In this document: positions 43,115 through 52,549 of the stretch, piece after piece
Layout of the letters: the number at the start of each line of letters is the position of its first letter
Position numbering within the stretch: position 1 is the stretch's first letter
Assembly (NCBI GenBank): GCA_903847155.1
Contig: CAINCU010000075.1
Span: 1-64,000, forward strand
Direction: 5' to 3'
DNA from: an uncultured Gallionellaceae bacterium
GTDB lineage: Bacteria; Pseudomonadota; Gammaproteobacteria; Burkholderiales; Gallionellaceae
Length of the DNA: 64,000 nt
Notes under the pieces: model-generated
Databases searched by the model: none
What the model was told of the DNA's origin: nothing
The model's input: only the letters and a program-made list of their open reading frames with translations
Program-made: the position numbers and the translations under genes

Positions 43115-43564
43115 ATGAGCATCATCCAGAATAAAAAGGCCTTTCACGAATACTTCATCGAAGAAAAACATGAAGCCGGAATCATGCTGCAAGGCTGGGA
43201 AGTCAAAGCCATCCGCGCTGGACGCGCCCAGCTCAAGGAAGCCTACGTCACCATAAAAGACGGTGCTCTGTACCTGTTCGGCTCGCACATCAGTCCGCTG
43301 CTCAACGCCTCCACCCACATCCATCCCGACCCCGTGCGCACGCGCAAACTGCTGTTGCACAAACACGAGATCGACAAACTCATTGGCAAAGTGCAGCGCG
43401 CCGGCTACACCATCATGCCGCTGAACATGCACTACAAGGGCAGCCACATCAAACTGGAGATTGGTTTGGCGAAGGGAAAGAAGGAGCATGACAAACGCGC
43501 GACGGAGAAAGAACGCGAGTCGAAGCGCGAGGCGGCGCAGGCGATGAAGAAGGAGCGGCGGTAA
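43115..43564 (+). CDS. smpB: SsrA-binding protein SmpB
   Basis: A 149-residue tmRNA partner in trans-translation. The conserved starting region [20 protein letters not shown], then [20 protein letters not shown] and the basic C-terminal tail ([16 protein letters not shown]) are complete. Divergent from ratA. The tmRNA gene itself is not in the window. Confidence 0.95.
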   Translation: MSIIQNKKAFHEYFIEEKHEAGIMLQGWEVKAIRAGRAQLKEAYVTIKDGALYLFGSHISPLLNASTHIHPDPVRTRKLLLHKHEIDKLIGKVQRAGYTIMPLNMHYKGSHIKLEIGLAKGKKEHDKRATEKERESKREAAQAMKKERR

Positions 43565-43643
43565 GAAAATGCGACATTCAACGCCCGATTATCAGACACA
43601 ATTGGTGCTCGAATTTTGTTGGGCGTTATGAAAGGAGTCTCAC

Positions 43644-44030
43644 ATGGCAACCGCAATCATCACATTTCAGAAGTTGATCCAAGACTCACAAGATTATGGG
43701 AGTAATGACGAACACATGATCTCTCGCGTTTTTTTCGATATGACAATCGAGGGAAAGACGTACACATCACTACATGCGGACATCAAGCAGCCCGTGGGGA
43801 GTTCATTTGAATCGTCCGCTCTGGAAATATCCAGCCCCGCAAACTACAAAGGCCCCTTCAACCACGAGGCATTTCGCGCAATTGTTGAGCGTTATTACCG
43901 CAGCCTTATCGGCGCTACTGGGTCTGGCATTCATATTTCAGGCGGCTCAAACATCCGAATGCGAAACAACACATTCGTCCAGCCCATCACGGCCGGGTTT
44001 GAGGTCAAAGTCTCGGGTGGTCCGTGGTAA
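43644..44030 (+). CDS. Hypothetical protein, atypical composition
   Basis: A 128-residue protein of unknown function with a strong ribosome site (AAAGGAG). It has no signal peptide or membrane segment. The C-terminal part is Gly/Ser/Asn-rich (GATGSGIHISGGSNIRMRNN). Codon use is more AT-rich than in smpB and msrA on either side, suggesting later acquisition. A short inverted repeat AACGCCC/GGGCGTT (43580-43627) lies just upstream. It is followed by a stack of repeats. Confidence 0.65.
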   Translation: MATAIITFQKLIQDSQDYGSNDEHMISRVFFDMTIEGKTYTSLHADIKQPVGSSFESSALEISSPANYKGPFNHEAFRAIVERYYRSLIGATGSGIHISGGSNIRMRNNTFVQPITAGFEVKVSGGPW

Positions 44031-44096
44031 GACGCTCACCACTTCGTTTTGGGGGCGCTTCACGATATAACTGCGTAGCGTCCCTGAACTAGCCCG

Positions 44097-44174
44097 GTAG
44101 GGTGGGCACGACTTTGTGCCCACGCGGATATCATCATGCAAACGCGTGGGCACATAAAACGTACCCACCCTACA
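44097..44174. repeat. Large imperfect hairpin repeat (GTAGGGTGGGCACG family)
   Basis: GTAGGGTGGGCACG and TGTGCCCACGCG on the left face CGCGTGGGCACA and ACGTACCCACCCTAC on the right; the arms pair over about 30 bases around a loop of some 16 bases. A diverged relative lies at about 8377-8462. It directly precedes a REP-like half copy. Confidence 0.85.
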
Positions 44175-44182
44175 CGAAGATG

Positions 44183-44204
44183 CCCGTCAATAGGCGATCT
44201 ACAC
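44183..44204 (+). repeat. REP-like palindrome, half copy 7
   Basis: Core CCCGTCAATAGGCGATCT with ACAC following, no second half. It lies upstream of msrA, between the large hairpin and the gene. Confidence 0.8.
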
Positions 44205-44252
44205 CATGTGTCTGCTGAACGCAAAAGTCACACTTAACCGAAAGGACTCCCC

Positions 44253-44762
44253 ATGACCAACACCAACCAAACCGCTTACCTCTCCGGCGGCTGTTTCTGG
44301 GGCATGGAAGATTTGGTGCGGCAGATTCCTGGTGTAGTGGAAACTGAAGTCGGCTACAGCGGTGGTGATGTGCCGCATGCCAATTACGACATGGTGAAGA
44401 CCGGGCGCAGCGGTCATGCCGAGTCGCTGAAGATCGTGTTCGATCCCAAGCGTCTCAGCTATCGCCATCTGCTGTTCGAGTTCTTCCGCATGCACAACCC
44501 GACCACGCGCAACCAGCAAGGCAACGATGTCGGCACACAATATCGTTCGGCGATCTTTTATCTGGACGAGGAGCAGCGGCGCACTGCCGAGGAAGTCATC
44601 CAGACGGTGGATGCGTCAGACGATTGGCAAGCCAAGGTGGTTACGGAAGTGGTGGCGTTCAAGGAGTTCTGGCGCGCCGAGGAATATCACCAGAAATATC
44701 TGTTCAAGAATCCGGCGGGCTATACCTGCCATTACGTGCGGCGGATGCAGTTGGGCGAATGA
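44253..44762 (+). CDS. msrA: Peptide methionine (S)-S-oxide reductase
   Basis: A 169-residue enzyme repairing oxidised methionine. The catalytic Cys is in SGGCFWGMEDL, and YRSAIFYLDEEQ and EEYHQKYLFKNP are conserved. The C-terminal half has a single further Cys (YTCHYV) as possible resolving residue. It is a cytoplasmic form, with no signal peptide. REP-like repeats lie on both sides. Confidence 0.94.
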   Translation: MTNTNQTAYLSGGCFWGMEDLVRQIPGVVETEVGYSGGDVPHANYDMVKTGRSGHAESLKIVFDPKRLSYRHLLFEFFRMHNPTTRNQQGNDVGTQYRSAIFYLDEEQRRTAEEVIQTVDASDDWQAKVVTEVVAFKEFWRAEEYHQKYLFKNPAGYTCHYVRRMQLGE

Positions 44763-44786
44763 TGCTTTGCCAACCCGCTGAAGATA

Positions 44787-44840
44787 CCCGTCAATAGGCG
44801 ATCTACATGATGCATATGATGCAGATCGCCTATTGACGGG
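44787..44840. repeat. REP-like palindrome, perfect 18-bp hairpin (copy 8)
   Basis: CCCGTCAATAGGCGATCT (44787-44804) and AGATCGCCTATTGACGGG (44823-44840) are exact reverse complements around an 18-base loop. This is the best-preserved member of the family and lies between the convergent msrA and a small membrane-protein gene. Confidence 0.95.
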
Positions 44841-44861
44841 CGTGAACTAGGTATGCCCCTG

Positions 44862-45107
44862 CTATTTTTTGAACCTGAAGGTAGCCAGCACGCCCACCAC
44901 CGCACCCGCAGCGCCGCACAGCAATATCTTGTTGCGCATGTCTTCGAGACCGGAGATGGAGCGTAAAGCGTTTTGCAATGCGTTGCCACCGAACGAGAAC
45001 AGATTATTCAGGCTCACATATTCTCCACCCCATTTGCCGAAGATAGCGTAGCCGACGATCAAACCGAGCAATGCGAAAGACGCGACGCTAATCATGTTCT
45101 TGCTCAT
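44862..45107 (-). CDS. Small two-segment membrane protein
   Basis: An 81-residue protein with two hydrophobic segments (VASFALLGLIVGYAIFG near the N-terminus, ILLCGAAGAVVGVLATF at the C-terminus) and a short polar middle, ending RFKK. No family is recognised. It follows the CopD-like gene on the same strand with 37 bases between. Confidence 0.65.
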   Translation of the reverse strand: MSKNMISVASFALLGLIVGYAIFGKWGGEYVSLNNLFSFGGNALQNALRSISGLEDMRNKILLCGAAGAVVGVLATFRFKK

Positions 45108-45144
45108 CTGCTACTCTCTTTCAAAAATTGCGAACAAGTATTGC

Positions 45145-45600
45145 TCAACTCCATGTCAATCCGATGACAGCAACGCTGACTGTAATGAGTCCCAGTATGA
45201 GGTTCACTGCGACCAGCTTGCGTATCCTGCCCAGCATCGCGCCTGCGTCTTGCCAGCGCTCTTTGGCCACATTCAGGCTGAGCGGCACGTAGCAGGCAAA
45301 GAACACATAGACGTAGATGACCGTCATAACCAGTCCCAGCAACAGCATGACGTGAACGAAGGGGGGGACATGCGCCATGCCGCCGTATTGGTAGATCATG
45401 TAAAAACCGGTGACCAGGATTGCGCCAACTGCGCTCCATACCCAGTTGAAGAAGCGCTGGAACACGTTATTCCACAGGCGCAGCCGTTCCGGCGGTTGCA
45501 AGGTATCAACAGCAGCGGGACGCAGCACCATGTAGGCGAAGAACATGCCGCCGACCCAGATAACAACGCCGAGCAAATGAATGAGTTTGAAGAAGGTCAT
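45145..45600 (-). CDS. CopD-like four-segment membrane protein
   Basis: A 151-residue membrane protein with four segments. The N-terminal IHLLGVVIWVGGMFFAYMVL pattern (conserved His before WVGG) is shared with CopD and related heme- or copper-associated membrane proteins. Function unknown. It lies between rnhB (same strand, upstream) and the small membrane protein. Confidence 0.75.
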   Translation of the reverse strand: MTFFKLIHLLGVVIWVGGMFFAYMVLRPAAVDTLQPPERLRLWNNVFQRFFNWVWSAVGAILVTGFYMIYQYGGMAHVPPFVHVMLLLGLVMTVIYVYVFFACYVPLSLNVAKERWQDAGAMLGRIRKLVAVNLILGLITVSVAVIGLTWS

Positions 45601-45666
45601 GGTGTGGTGGGTTGGGTTGGTTGTCTGTAGGCGAGAGGATAACCGAAAAGTCCCCGTCGAAATCCT

Positions 45667-46248
45667 CTACGTAAGCGTGGGCAAAAGCTCGCGCACCGGC
45701 CTGAAACTGCGTCTATGCACTGCGGATACGCCGTGTTCGCGCAACGCGGCGAGGTGGGCGGCGGTGGGATAGCCTTTGTGTCCGTCGAAGCCGTATTGCG
45801 GATATTGCTGGTGCAATCCCTGCATGAGTTCGTCGCGTGCGGTCTTGGCCAAAATGGAGGCAGCGGAAATAGCGGCGATCTTGCTGTCGCCCTTGACGAT
45901 GGCCTGGCTGGGAATGCCGGTCTGCGGGCAATACAGGCCATCCACCAGCACTTGCTCGGGCCGGATGTGCAGCGCCAGCACCGCGCGGCGCATGGCTAAC
46001 AGCGTGGCTTGCAGGATGTTGATCTGGTCGATCTCATCGACCTCGGCGTAGGCCACCGCCCACGCCAGCGCGCGTTCGCGGATGATGGGTGCGAGTCGGT
46101 CGCGTTGCTTTTCGGAAAGTTTTTTTGAGTCGGCCAGACCTGAGATGGGATTGGCCGGATCGAGGATAACGGCGGCTGCGCTCACCGGTCCGGCTAGCGG
46201 GCCGCGTCCTGCTTCATCTACGCCGCAGATCAGCATGACTTGGCTCAT
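45667..46248 (-). CDS. rnhB: Ribonuclease HII
   Basis: A 193-residue enzyme that removes ribonucleotides from DNA. Active-site acidic residues: [14 protein letters not shown] (DE pair), VLVDGLY and further Asp in the C-terminal half. The start at 46248 overlaps the lpxB stop (ATGA). Last gene of the long envelope operon. Confidence 0.93.
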   Translation of the reverse strand: MSQVMLICGVDEAGRGPLAGPVSAAAVILDPANPISGLADSKKLSEKQRDRLAPIIRERALAWAVAYAEVDEIDQINILQATLLAMRRAVLALHIRPEQVLVDGLYCPQTGIPSQAIVKGDSKIAAISAASILAKTARDELMQGLHQQYPQYGFDGHKGYPTAAHLAALREHGVSAVHRRSFRPVRELLPTLT

Positions 46249-47396
46249 GCCAGATAAGGCAGGATGGCCGCAGCCGCTTTCTGCGCGGTGTTTTGGCGTA
46301 AGGTGTGGTGTATGGTGCTGAAGACTTGCTCCAGTTGCTCAACCGCTTTTTTGTTATTGACCAGATTGAGCAATGCCTGTGCGAGGTTCTCCGGCGTGGC
46401 ATCGTCTTGCAGGATTTCCGGCACGACAAATTTTTCAGCAAGAATGTTGGGCAGGCCGACATACGGTTGATATTGCTTGCGCTTGGTCAGCCACCACGAG
46501 AGCGCGGGCATCTTGTAGGTGATGACCATGGGGCGCTTGAGCAGCGCGGCTTCCAGCGTGGCCGTGCCGGAGGCGACCAGCACCACATCCGCTGCAATCA
46601 TGGCATCGTGCGCATGACCGAACAACAAGGTGATCGGCAGTTGCTGCGCTTCCAGTTGCCACAGCACTTCTTCAAAAATATTGCGCGTCTCGCGGCTGAC
46701 CAGCGGCACCAGAAACTGCGCTTCCGGCATTTTTTGCAGGATCAGTTTGGCGGTCTCGATGTAGGCCTTGGCCAAGTAGCGCACTTCGCTCTGGCGACTG
46801 CCCGGCAGAAAGGCAAATACTTTGGCGCTTCTGGGCAGAATGCGCATCTGTTCGCGCATTTCGGCACGTTTGGGTTGATCCGGTAAAAAATCCGCCAGTG
46901 GATGGCCGACATAAGTGACCGGCACGCCCGCCTGTTGATACAGCGGCGCTTCAAACGGGAACAGCGCGAGAATGTGCGACACGGCTTGCTTGATCTTGTG
47001 GATGCGCTCGCCGCGCCATGCCCAGATGGAAGGGCTGACGTAATGTACGGTGGGGATGCCGCGTTGCTTGAGCGCAAGCTCCAGATCGAGATTGAAATCC
47101 GGCGCATCCACGCCAAGGAACAGATCGGGCGGCTCGTTAATGAAACGCTCGCGCAGTTTGCGGCGAATGCCGACAATCTCGCGGTAATGGCGCAGCACTT
47201 CAACATAGCCGCGCACCGCGAGTTTTTCCATGGGGAACAACACGTCCATGCCGACGGCTTGCATCTTGGGTCCGCCGATGCCGATGAAGCGCACGTTGGG
47301 TGCAACTTGTTTGATGGCGGACATCAACAGGCTGCCGAGCAGGTCGCCCGAAGCTTCGCCCGCGACGATAGCGATGGTTTTAACGTTCTGGTTCAT
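46245..47396 (-). CDS. lpxB: Lipid A disaccharide synthase
   Basis: A 383-residue GT19 enzyme joining UDP-diacylglucosamine and lipid X. The N-terminus [15 protein letters not shown] and the later LPGSRQSEV and [16 protein letters not shown] are family signatures. It is coupled to rnhB by an ATGA overlap and lies 11 bases after lpxA. Confidence 0.95.
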   Translation of the reverse strand: MNQNVKTIAIVAGEASGDLLGSLLMSAIKQVAPNVRFIGIGGPKMQAVGMDVLFPMEKLAVRGYVEVLRHYREIVGIRRKLRERFINEPPDLFLGVDAPDFNLDLELALKQRGIPTVHYVSPSIWAWRGERIHKIKQAVSHILALFPFEAPLYQQAGVPVTYVGHPLADFLPDQPKRAEMREQMRILPRSAKVFAFLPGSRQSEVRYLAKAYIETAKLILQKMPEAQFLVPLVSRETRNIFEEVLWQLEAQQLPITLLFGHAHDAMIAADVVLVASGTATLEAALLKRPMVITYKMPALSWWLTKRKQYQPYVGLPNILAEKFVVPEILQDDATPENLAQALLNLVNNKKAVEQLEQVFSTIHHTLRQNTAQKAAAAILPYLA

Positions 47397-47407
47397 GATG
47401 GAAGTTC

Positions 47408-48199
47408 TTAGCGCACGATGCCACGGGTGGCGTGATTCAGGAATGTCAGCATGTTATCGATGTCGGTATCGGCGTCAGGTACTTGCCCGCGCAAGCCTTC
47501 GATTTCCTTTTTGGCCGCATCGAAGCTGCTGCCGGTGCGATACAACGTGCGATACATCTGCTTGATCATGTCGAGGCGTTGCGCGGAATAGCCCGCACGA
47601 CGCGGTCCTTCCTGGTGCGGACCCTTGGCTTCAGCCGGATTACCCACTACGGTCACGAAAGGCGGCAAGTCCTGCGACAAACGGGTCTGGAAGCCGATCA
47701 TGGCGAAGTCGCCGATGCGCACGAACTGATGTATCCCGCTCATGCCGCCGATCAGTGTGCGTTCGCCGACCGTCACGTGCCCCCCGAACTGGACCGAATT
47801 GGCAATGACGTTGTGATTGCCGATGTGGCAGTCATGCGCCACATGCACGTAGGCCATGATCCAGTTATCGCTACCTATCGAAGTGATGCCGCCGTCCTGC
47901 ACCGTGCCAAGATTGAAGGTGCAGCTCTCGCGTATGGTGTTGTTGTCGCCGATGATCAACTGCGTCGGCTCACCCTTGTATTTCTTGTCCTGCGGAATTT
48001 CGCCCAGTGAACTGAATTGGAAGATGCGATTGTTGTTGCCGATGCGCGTGTGACCGTTGATGACCACGTGCGGCCCGACAGTCGTACCCGCGCCGATCTC
48101 GACGTGTTCGCCGATGATGGAATACGCGCCAACCTGAACGTCGTCAGCGAGCTTGGCGTTGGGGTGAATGATCGCGGTTGAATGACGCAGGCTGTCCAT
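47408..48199 (-). CDS. lpxA: UDP-N-acetylglucosamine acyltransferase
   Basis: A 263-residue left-handed beta-helix enzyme, first step of lipid A synthesis. Hexapeptide repeats run through the first 190 residues; the catalytic His is in AYVHVAHDCHIGN. The start at 48199 overlaps the fabZ stop by one base; an upstream in-frame start is not needed. Confidence 0.95.
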   Translation of the reverse strand: MDSLRHSTAIIHPNAKLADDVQVGAYSIIGEHVEIGAGTTVGPHVVINGHTRIGNNNRIFQFSSLGEIPQDKKYKGEPTQLIIGDNNTIRESCTFNLGTVQDGGITSIGSDNWIMAYVHVAHDCHIGNHNVIANSVQFGGHVTVGERTLIGGMSGIHQFVRIGDFAMIGFQTRLSQDLPPFVTVVGNPAEAKGPHQEGPRRAGYSAQRLDMIKQMYRTLYRTGSSFDAAKKEIEGLRGQVPDADTDIDNMLTFLNHATRGIVR

Positions 48200-48645
48200 T
48201 ATTTGTCCCGTAACGTGCAAATCAATTCCGCTTCGGCAGCGATCTGTCCATCCACTTCCGCCGTGCCTTTGAACTTCGATATACCGCGACGATTCATGGT
48301 GATCGCCACTTTGAGGATCAACTGGTCGCCGGGACTGACAGGGCGTTTGAATCGCGCATTGTCGATACCGACGAAGTAATAGACTGAATTCGTATCGGGC
48401 TTGGTACCCATGCTTTTGAACGACAACAAGGCAGCGGCCTGCGCCATCGCCTCAATGATCAACACACCCGGCATCACCGGATGATGCGGATAGTGGCCGG
48501 GAAAGAATGGCTCGTTCATAGTGACGTTCTTCAGCGCCACGATGCTTTCGTTCGGCACCACATCCAGCACGCGGTCTATCAGCAAGAACGGATAGCGGTG
48601 CGGCAAGTGTTCCAATACTTCATGAATGTCCATCGTGATACTCAT
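48199..48645 (-). CDS. fabZ: 3-hydroxyacyl-ACP dehydratase FabZ
   Basis: A 148-residue hot-dog fold enzyme of fatty acid synthesis. Catalytic His in [14 protein letters not shown] and Glu in [12 protein letters not shown]. Its start overlaps the lpxD stop by one base and its stop overlaps lpxA by one base. Confidence 0.96.
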   Translation of the reverse strand: MSITMDIHEVLEHLPHRYPFLLIDRVLDVVPNESIVALKNVTMNEPFFPGHYPHHPVMPGVLIIEAMAQAAALLSFKSMGTKPDTNSVYYFVGIDNARFKRPVSPGDQLILKVAITMNRRGISKFKGTAEVDGQIAAEAELICTLRDK

Positions 48646-49685
48646 CAGTCTCTCCCCTTCAATAATTCGATTTGCTTTTCCAATTTTTTGATGCGATCCG
48701 CCATCTCATCCAGGTGGCGCAACTGTGCGGCATTCTTGCGCCATTCGCGGTTTTCGCCAAACGGAAAAGTGCCGGTATAAGTGCCCGCCTCGCGTATGGA
48801 TTTGGTGACCACCGTTCCCGAAGAAACCTCGACATTCTCGGCGACTTGCAAATGCCCCAGAATGATCGCACCACCACCGATGCGGCAATAGCGCCCGATG
48901 CTGGCACTGCCTGCGATACCGACGCAGCCTGCGATGGCAGTGTGCGCACCGATATGGACGTTGTGCGCGACTTGTATCTGATTATCTAGCTTCACGCCTT
49001 CTTCAATAATAGTGTCGTTCAGCGCCCCACGATCTATGGTGGTGTTGGCACCAATCTCGACATGATCGCCGATCACTACTCGACCGATCTGAGGAATTTT
49101 TAACCAACGCCCTTCGTCCATGGCGATGCCGAAACCGTCTGAGCCAATCACCGCACCTGAGTGCGCAATGACATGGTTGCCCACCACACAATCGTGATAC
49201 ACCACCACGCGCGGATACAAGCGGGTGTGCTCACCCAGCGCTGCATTTTCTCCGATGCTGCAACCCGCCATCACCACCGTACCTGTACCGATACTGGCAC
49301 CCTCGCCTATCCAGACATGCGCACCGATATGGGCTTGCGACGAAATCTGCGCGCCCTTACCGATAACGGCTGAAGGATGAATACCGGGCGCATATTCGCG
49401 CAAGGGGTTGAGGAACGCGGAAAGTTTAGCGAAATACGAATAGGGATTGGCTGCCACGATGCGCGGTAACTGCGTAGCATCGGCATCAGCCTCGGACAAG
49501 ATCACTGCCGATGCTTGGCTAGCTTCCAATTGCTTGCGGTATTTGGCATTGGACAGAAAGGCAATTTGACCTGTGGTAGCAGTCTCCAGCGTGGCGATTT
49601 GCAATACCCGGATTTCGGCATCGCCCACTATGCGCCCGCCAAAACGGGCCACAATCTCTGCCAGTCGATAACCTGTTTGATTCAT
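48645..49685 (-). CDS. lpxD: UDP-3-O-acyl-glucosamine N-acyltransferase
   Basis: A 346-residue enzyme, third step of lipid A synthesis. An N-terminal uridine-binding domain (about 1-100) precedes hexapeptide repeats; the catalytic His is expected in [20 protein letters not shown]. The C-terminal helix ([17 protein letters not shown]) is typical. One-base overlap with fabZ. Confidence 0.95.
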   Translation of the reverse strand: MNQTGYRLAEIVARFGGRIVGDAEIRVLQIATLETATTGQIAFLSNAKYRKQLEASQASAVILSEADADATQLPRIVAANPYSYFAKLSAFLNPLREYAPGIHPSAVIGKGAQISSQAHIGAHVWIGEGASIGTGTVVMAGCSIGENAALGEHTRLYPRVVVYHDCVVGNHVIAHSGAVIGSDGFGIAMDEGRWLKIPQIGRVVIGDHVEIGANTTIDRGALNDTIIEEGVKLDNQIQVAHNVHIGAHTAIAGCVGIAGSASIGRYCRIGGGAIILGHLQVAENVEVSSGTVVTKSIREAGTYTGTFPFGENREWRKNAAQLRHLDEMADRIKKLEKQIELLKGRD

Positions 49686-49705
49686 CGAAATACGCCGTTA
49701 TTGAG

Positions 49706-50224
49706 TTACTTGCCGGAGCCTTCAGTCGGCTCATCGTCGAGGTACTTCAATACCTTATCGGTAATATCGACCTTGGGATTGCGGTAAACTGCCTCCTGCA
49801 ATATAACGTCATACCCTTCACTCTCGGCAATTGCCTTGATTGCCTTGTCGGCTCTGGCTAACACCTGTGCCAATTCTTCGTTTTTGCGCAGGGTCAGATC
49901 TTCACGAAACTCGCGTTGTTCGGTCTGTAATTGCAAGTTCAGATTTGCAATTTCCCGCTCCTTGAGTCGTTTGCTTGAATCGGAAAGTTTGCTGCTGTCT
50001 TTATCCAGAGAATCTTGCGCGTCTTTGGCTTGTTTTATGAGTTTCTTGATCTCCTGATCGCGCACCGAAAATTCTTTTTCGATTTTCTTTTCCGCCCTGA
50101 CCGCTTGGTTGGATTCGCGCAGGATGCGTTCGGTATCCACGATGCCGATACGAAAATCGGCTGCTTCGGCCAGTGCCAGGCAACTCACCAACAAAACAAC
50201 GGTACCGATAACTCTTTTCATCAT
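49706..50224 (-). CDS. skp: Periplasmic chaperone Skp/OmpH
   Basis: A 172-residue chaperone for unfolded outer-membrane proteins. A signal peptide covers about 1-21 (VIGTVVLLVSCLALAEA). The mature part is a long alpha-helical hairpin rich in Lys, Glu and Gln (IEKEFSVRDQEIKKLIKQAK). Two ATG codons in a row open the gene. It lies between bamA and lpxD, the conserved order. Confidence 0.93.
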   Translation of the reverse strand: MMKRVIGTVVLLVSCLALAEAADFRIGIVDTERILRESNQAVRAEKKIEKEFSVRDQEIKKLIKQAKDAQDSLDKDSSKLSDSSKRLKEREIANLNLQLQTEQREFREDLTLRKNEELAQVLARADKAIKAIAESEGYDVILQEAVYRNPKVDITDKVLKYLDDEPTEGSGK

Positions 50225-50262
50225 AGCTCCTTACGAGACGCTTTCCATAAACATTGCTTCGT

Positions 50263-52542
50263 TTAGAACATGTTACCCATCGTAAACTGGAAACTTTGAA
50301 ATTTATCTTGCGGCTGGCTATTCAGCGGCTTGGCCCAACTGAGCTGAATAGGGCCAGCTGGAGACAACCAGACCAGACCTACGCCGGCAGAATAACGCAT
50401 TCCCAAGGAACTCGGAACCTGAGCGCCATCGCCGTATATCGCTCCACCGTCCACAAAAGCACTCAAGCGCACTGACTTTTCCTTTTGCATGCCGGGAAAG
50501 GGAAACAATATTTCAGCATTTCCAACCATACGCTTGTTGCCGCCAAGCGAATTATTACTCAAATCTCTGGGACCGAGAGAACTGTAGTCATATCCTCGCA
50601 CAGAACCCGGACCACCCGCATATAGGTTTTTGGTAAATGGAAGCAGCGAACCACCATAGCCGCTTGCCACACCAAGCTCTCCATTTAATCGCAGCGTCGA
50701 ACTGTGAGCCAATGGGTGATACCACTGCTGCGAGTAATTAAGCTTGTAATACTTCTGACCGGAAAATGGCAATGAAGCCTCGATATACGCGCGCTGTGTC
50801 GCCCCGTCAGTCGTATAGATGGCACTGTCCCGCGTATCGCGAGTCCAGCCAACGGTGGCAAGCATATTGCTAGTAGTTGAGCCAAAATAATTGACATAAT
50901 CGACATATCGCTGCGGGCTGAGAGAAGTCAAAGTAATTGTTGTCTGTTCCCCCGCCAGGCCATATTGAAATGACTCCTCGTCGTTAGTCGGAATACCGAA
51001 CCTTACCCCGGCTCCCATCGTATCTGAAAGGTATTGACTGGTATAAGTAGTGGTCGTGTTGGTATTTCGTTTATAGATATCATATCCACGGCTGATACCG
51101 TCATCCGTGTAGTACGGATTGGTATAGGACACGGAATAGATCTGATTCACTTTGCTGGTGTTGATCTGCGTCGAAAGATAATTACCTGTTCCGAATATGT
51201 TCGCCATGGTAACGCCGCCGCTGAACGAAAATCCCTCGCTACCGTAACCTGCACCGATTTGAAAATTACCGGTGGATTTTTCCTTTACCGAAAGGTTTAC
51301 ATCCAATTGATCGTTAGTGCCCTGCACCGGAGCGGTGTCGAGATTCACTTCCTCAAAAAAATCTAATCTTTCAACACGCTGTTTTGATTTTTTGATCTTG
51401 GAAGTTGCAAACCAGCCGCTTTCCATTTGACGAAACTCGCGGCGAATCACTTCGTCCTTGGTCTTATCGTTACCGGAAATATTGATGCGTCTGATGTAAG
51501 CGCGTTGCAGTGGATCGATTACAAAAGTGAAAGCAACCTGATGTTTTACCTTATCCACTTCAGGCACCGCATTCACATTGGCGAAGGCATAGCCGTACTC
51601 ACCCAGTCGTTCGCTGATCTTGCGTGTGGATTCGGTCAATGCATCGCGCGACAACTCATCGCCAGAGTGGATAGCGATCAGCTTGCGCGCCTCTTCGTGC
51701 GAGAGCACTGCCTGTGGACCGGACAATTTGATTTGTGAGACTGTATATTTTTCACCTTCGGAGAGATTCAGGGTGATGAAGATGTCTTTTTTATCCGGCG
51801 AAATGGATACTTGCGTCGAATCAATAGTGAAGTCCATATAGCCGGAGTTCATATAGAAAGTTCTCAGACTTTCCAAATCGGCTGACAGCTTTTGCTTGGA
51901 ATACTGGTCGTTCTTTGAATACCAGGTGAACATGCCAGGTGTAGTCAGTTGCATGACACCCAGTAAATCTTTTTCTGAATAAACATGATTGCCGACGATG
52001 TTAATACGGCTGATTTTGGATGCCGATCCTTCCTCTACATCAAAACTCACCGCAACGCGATTGCGCTCCAATTCCTTCACCGTGGACTTCACTTCCACGG
52101 CATATTTTCCACGAGCCACATACTGCCGCTTCAGTTCCTGTACAGCCTTATCCAATATGGATTTATCCAGGATACGTCCCTGCGCCAATCCCACGATTTT
52201 TAGATTATCGACCAATTGATCCTTGGGAAAATCTTTCACGCCGTTAATCTCCACACTGGCAATAGTTGGACGTTCCTGGACCACAATGACCAACACACCC
52301 TGCTCCGCCTTCAGTTCCACATCCTTGAAAAATCCGGTTGCAAACAACGCATGTAAAGATGCGGTAGCGTGTTCATCATCCAATGTATCGCCAACCTTTA
52401 CCGGCAAATAGCTGAAAACTGTACCTGCTTCGGTACGCTGAATTCCCTCGACGCGAATATCCTTGATGACAAAGGGTTCGGCTGCCCATACGGATGCGGC
52501 AAACAGGAGCGGAAGCACTCCCGCCAATCTTTTTAAATCCAT
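50263..52542 (-). CDS. bamA: Outer membrane assembly factor BamA
   Basis: A 759-residue Omp85 protein. A signal peptide (about 1-20) is followed by five POTRA domains (about 22-420) and a 16-strand barrel with the lid-lock motif in the VRGYD stretch (GPGSVRGYDYSSLGP). The C-terminus FQFTMGNMF ends with Phe. Central subunit of the BAM machine; Skp is encoded next to it. Confidence 0.96.
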   Translation of the reverse strand: MDLKRLAGVLPLLFAASVWAAEPFVIKDIRVEGIQRTEAGTVFSYLPVKVGDTLDDEHATASLHALFATGFFKDVELKAEQGVLVIVVQERPTIASVEINGVKDFPKDQLVDNLKIVGLAQGRILDKSILDKAVQELKRQYVARGKYAVEVKSTVKELERNRVAVSFDVEEGSASKISRINIVGNHVYSEKDLLGVMQLTTPGMFTWYSKNDQYSKQKLSADLESLRTFYMNSGYMDFTIDSTQVSISPDKKDIFITLNLSEGEKYTVSQIKLSGPQAVLSHEEARKLIAIHSGDELSRDALTESTRKISERLGEYGYAFANVNAVPEVDKVKHQVAFTFVIDPLQRAYIRRINISGNDKTKDEVIRREFRQMESGWFATSKIKKSKQRVERLDFFEEVNLDTAPVQGTNDQLDVNLSVKEKSTGNFQIGAGYGSEGFSFSGGVTMANIFGTGNYLSTQINTSKVNQIYSVSYTNPYYTDDGISRGYDIYKRNTNTTTTYTSQYLSDTMGAGVRFGIPTNDEESFQYGLAGEQTTITLTSLSPQRYVDYVNYFGSTTSNMLATVGWTRDTRDSAIYTTDGATQRAYIEASLPFSGQKYYKLNYSQQWYHPLAHSSTLRLNGELGVASGYGGSLLPFTKNLYAGGPGSVRGYDYSSLGPRDLSNNSLGGNKRMVGNAEILFPFPGMQKEKSVRLSAFVDGGAIYGDGAQVPSSLGMRYSAGVGLVWLSPAGPIQLSWAKPLNSQPQDKFQSFQFTMGNMF

Positions 52543-52549
52543 TGTTGTG

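Noticed and set aside
43576-43631. attC-like integron site before the atypical gene
   Set aside because: AACGCCC/GGGCGTT and an ATTCAAC start resemble attC ends, but the outer R-type boxes (ATTCAAC and GTTATGA) do not pair and no inner L arms or integrase are seen.
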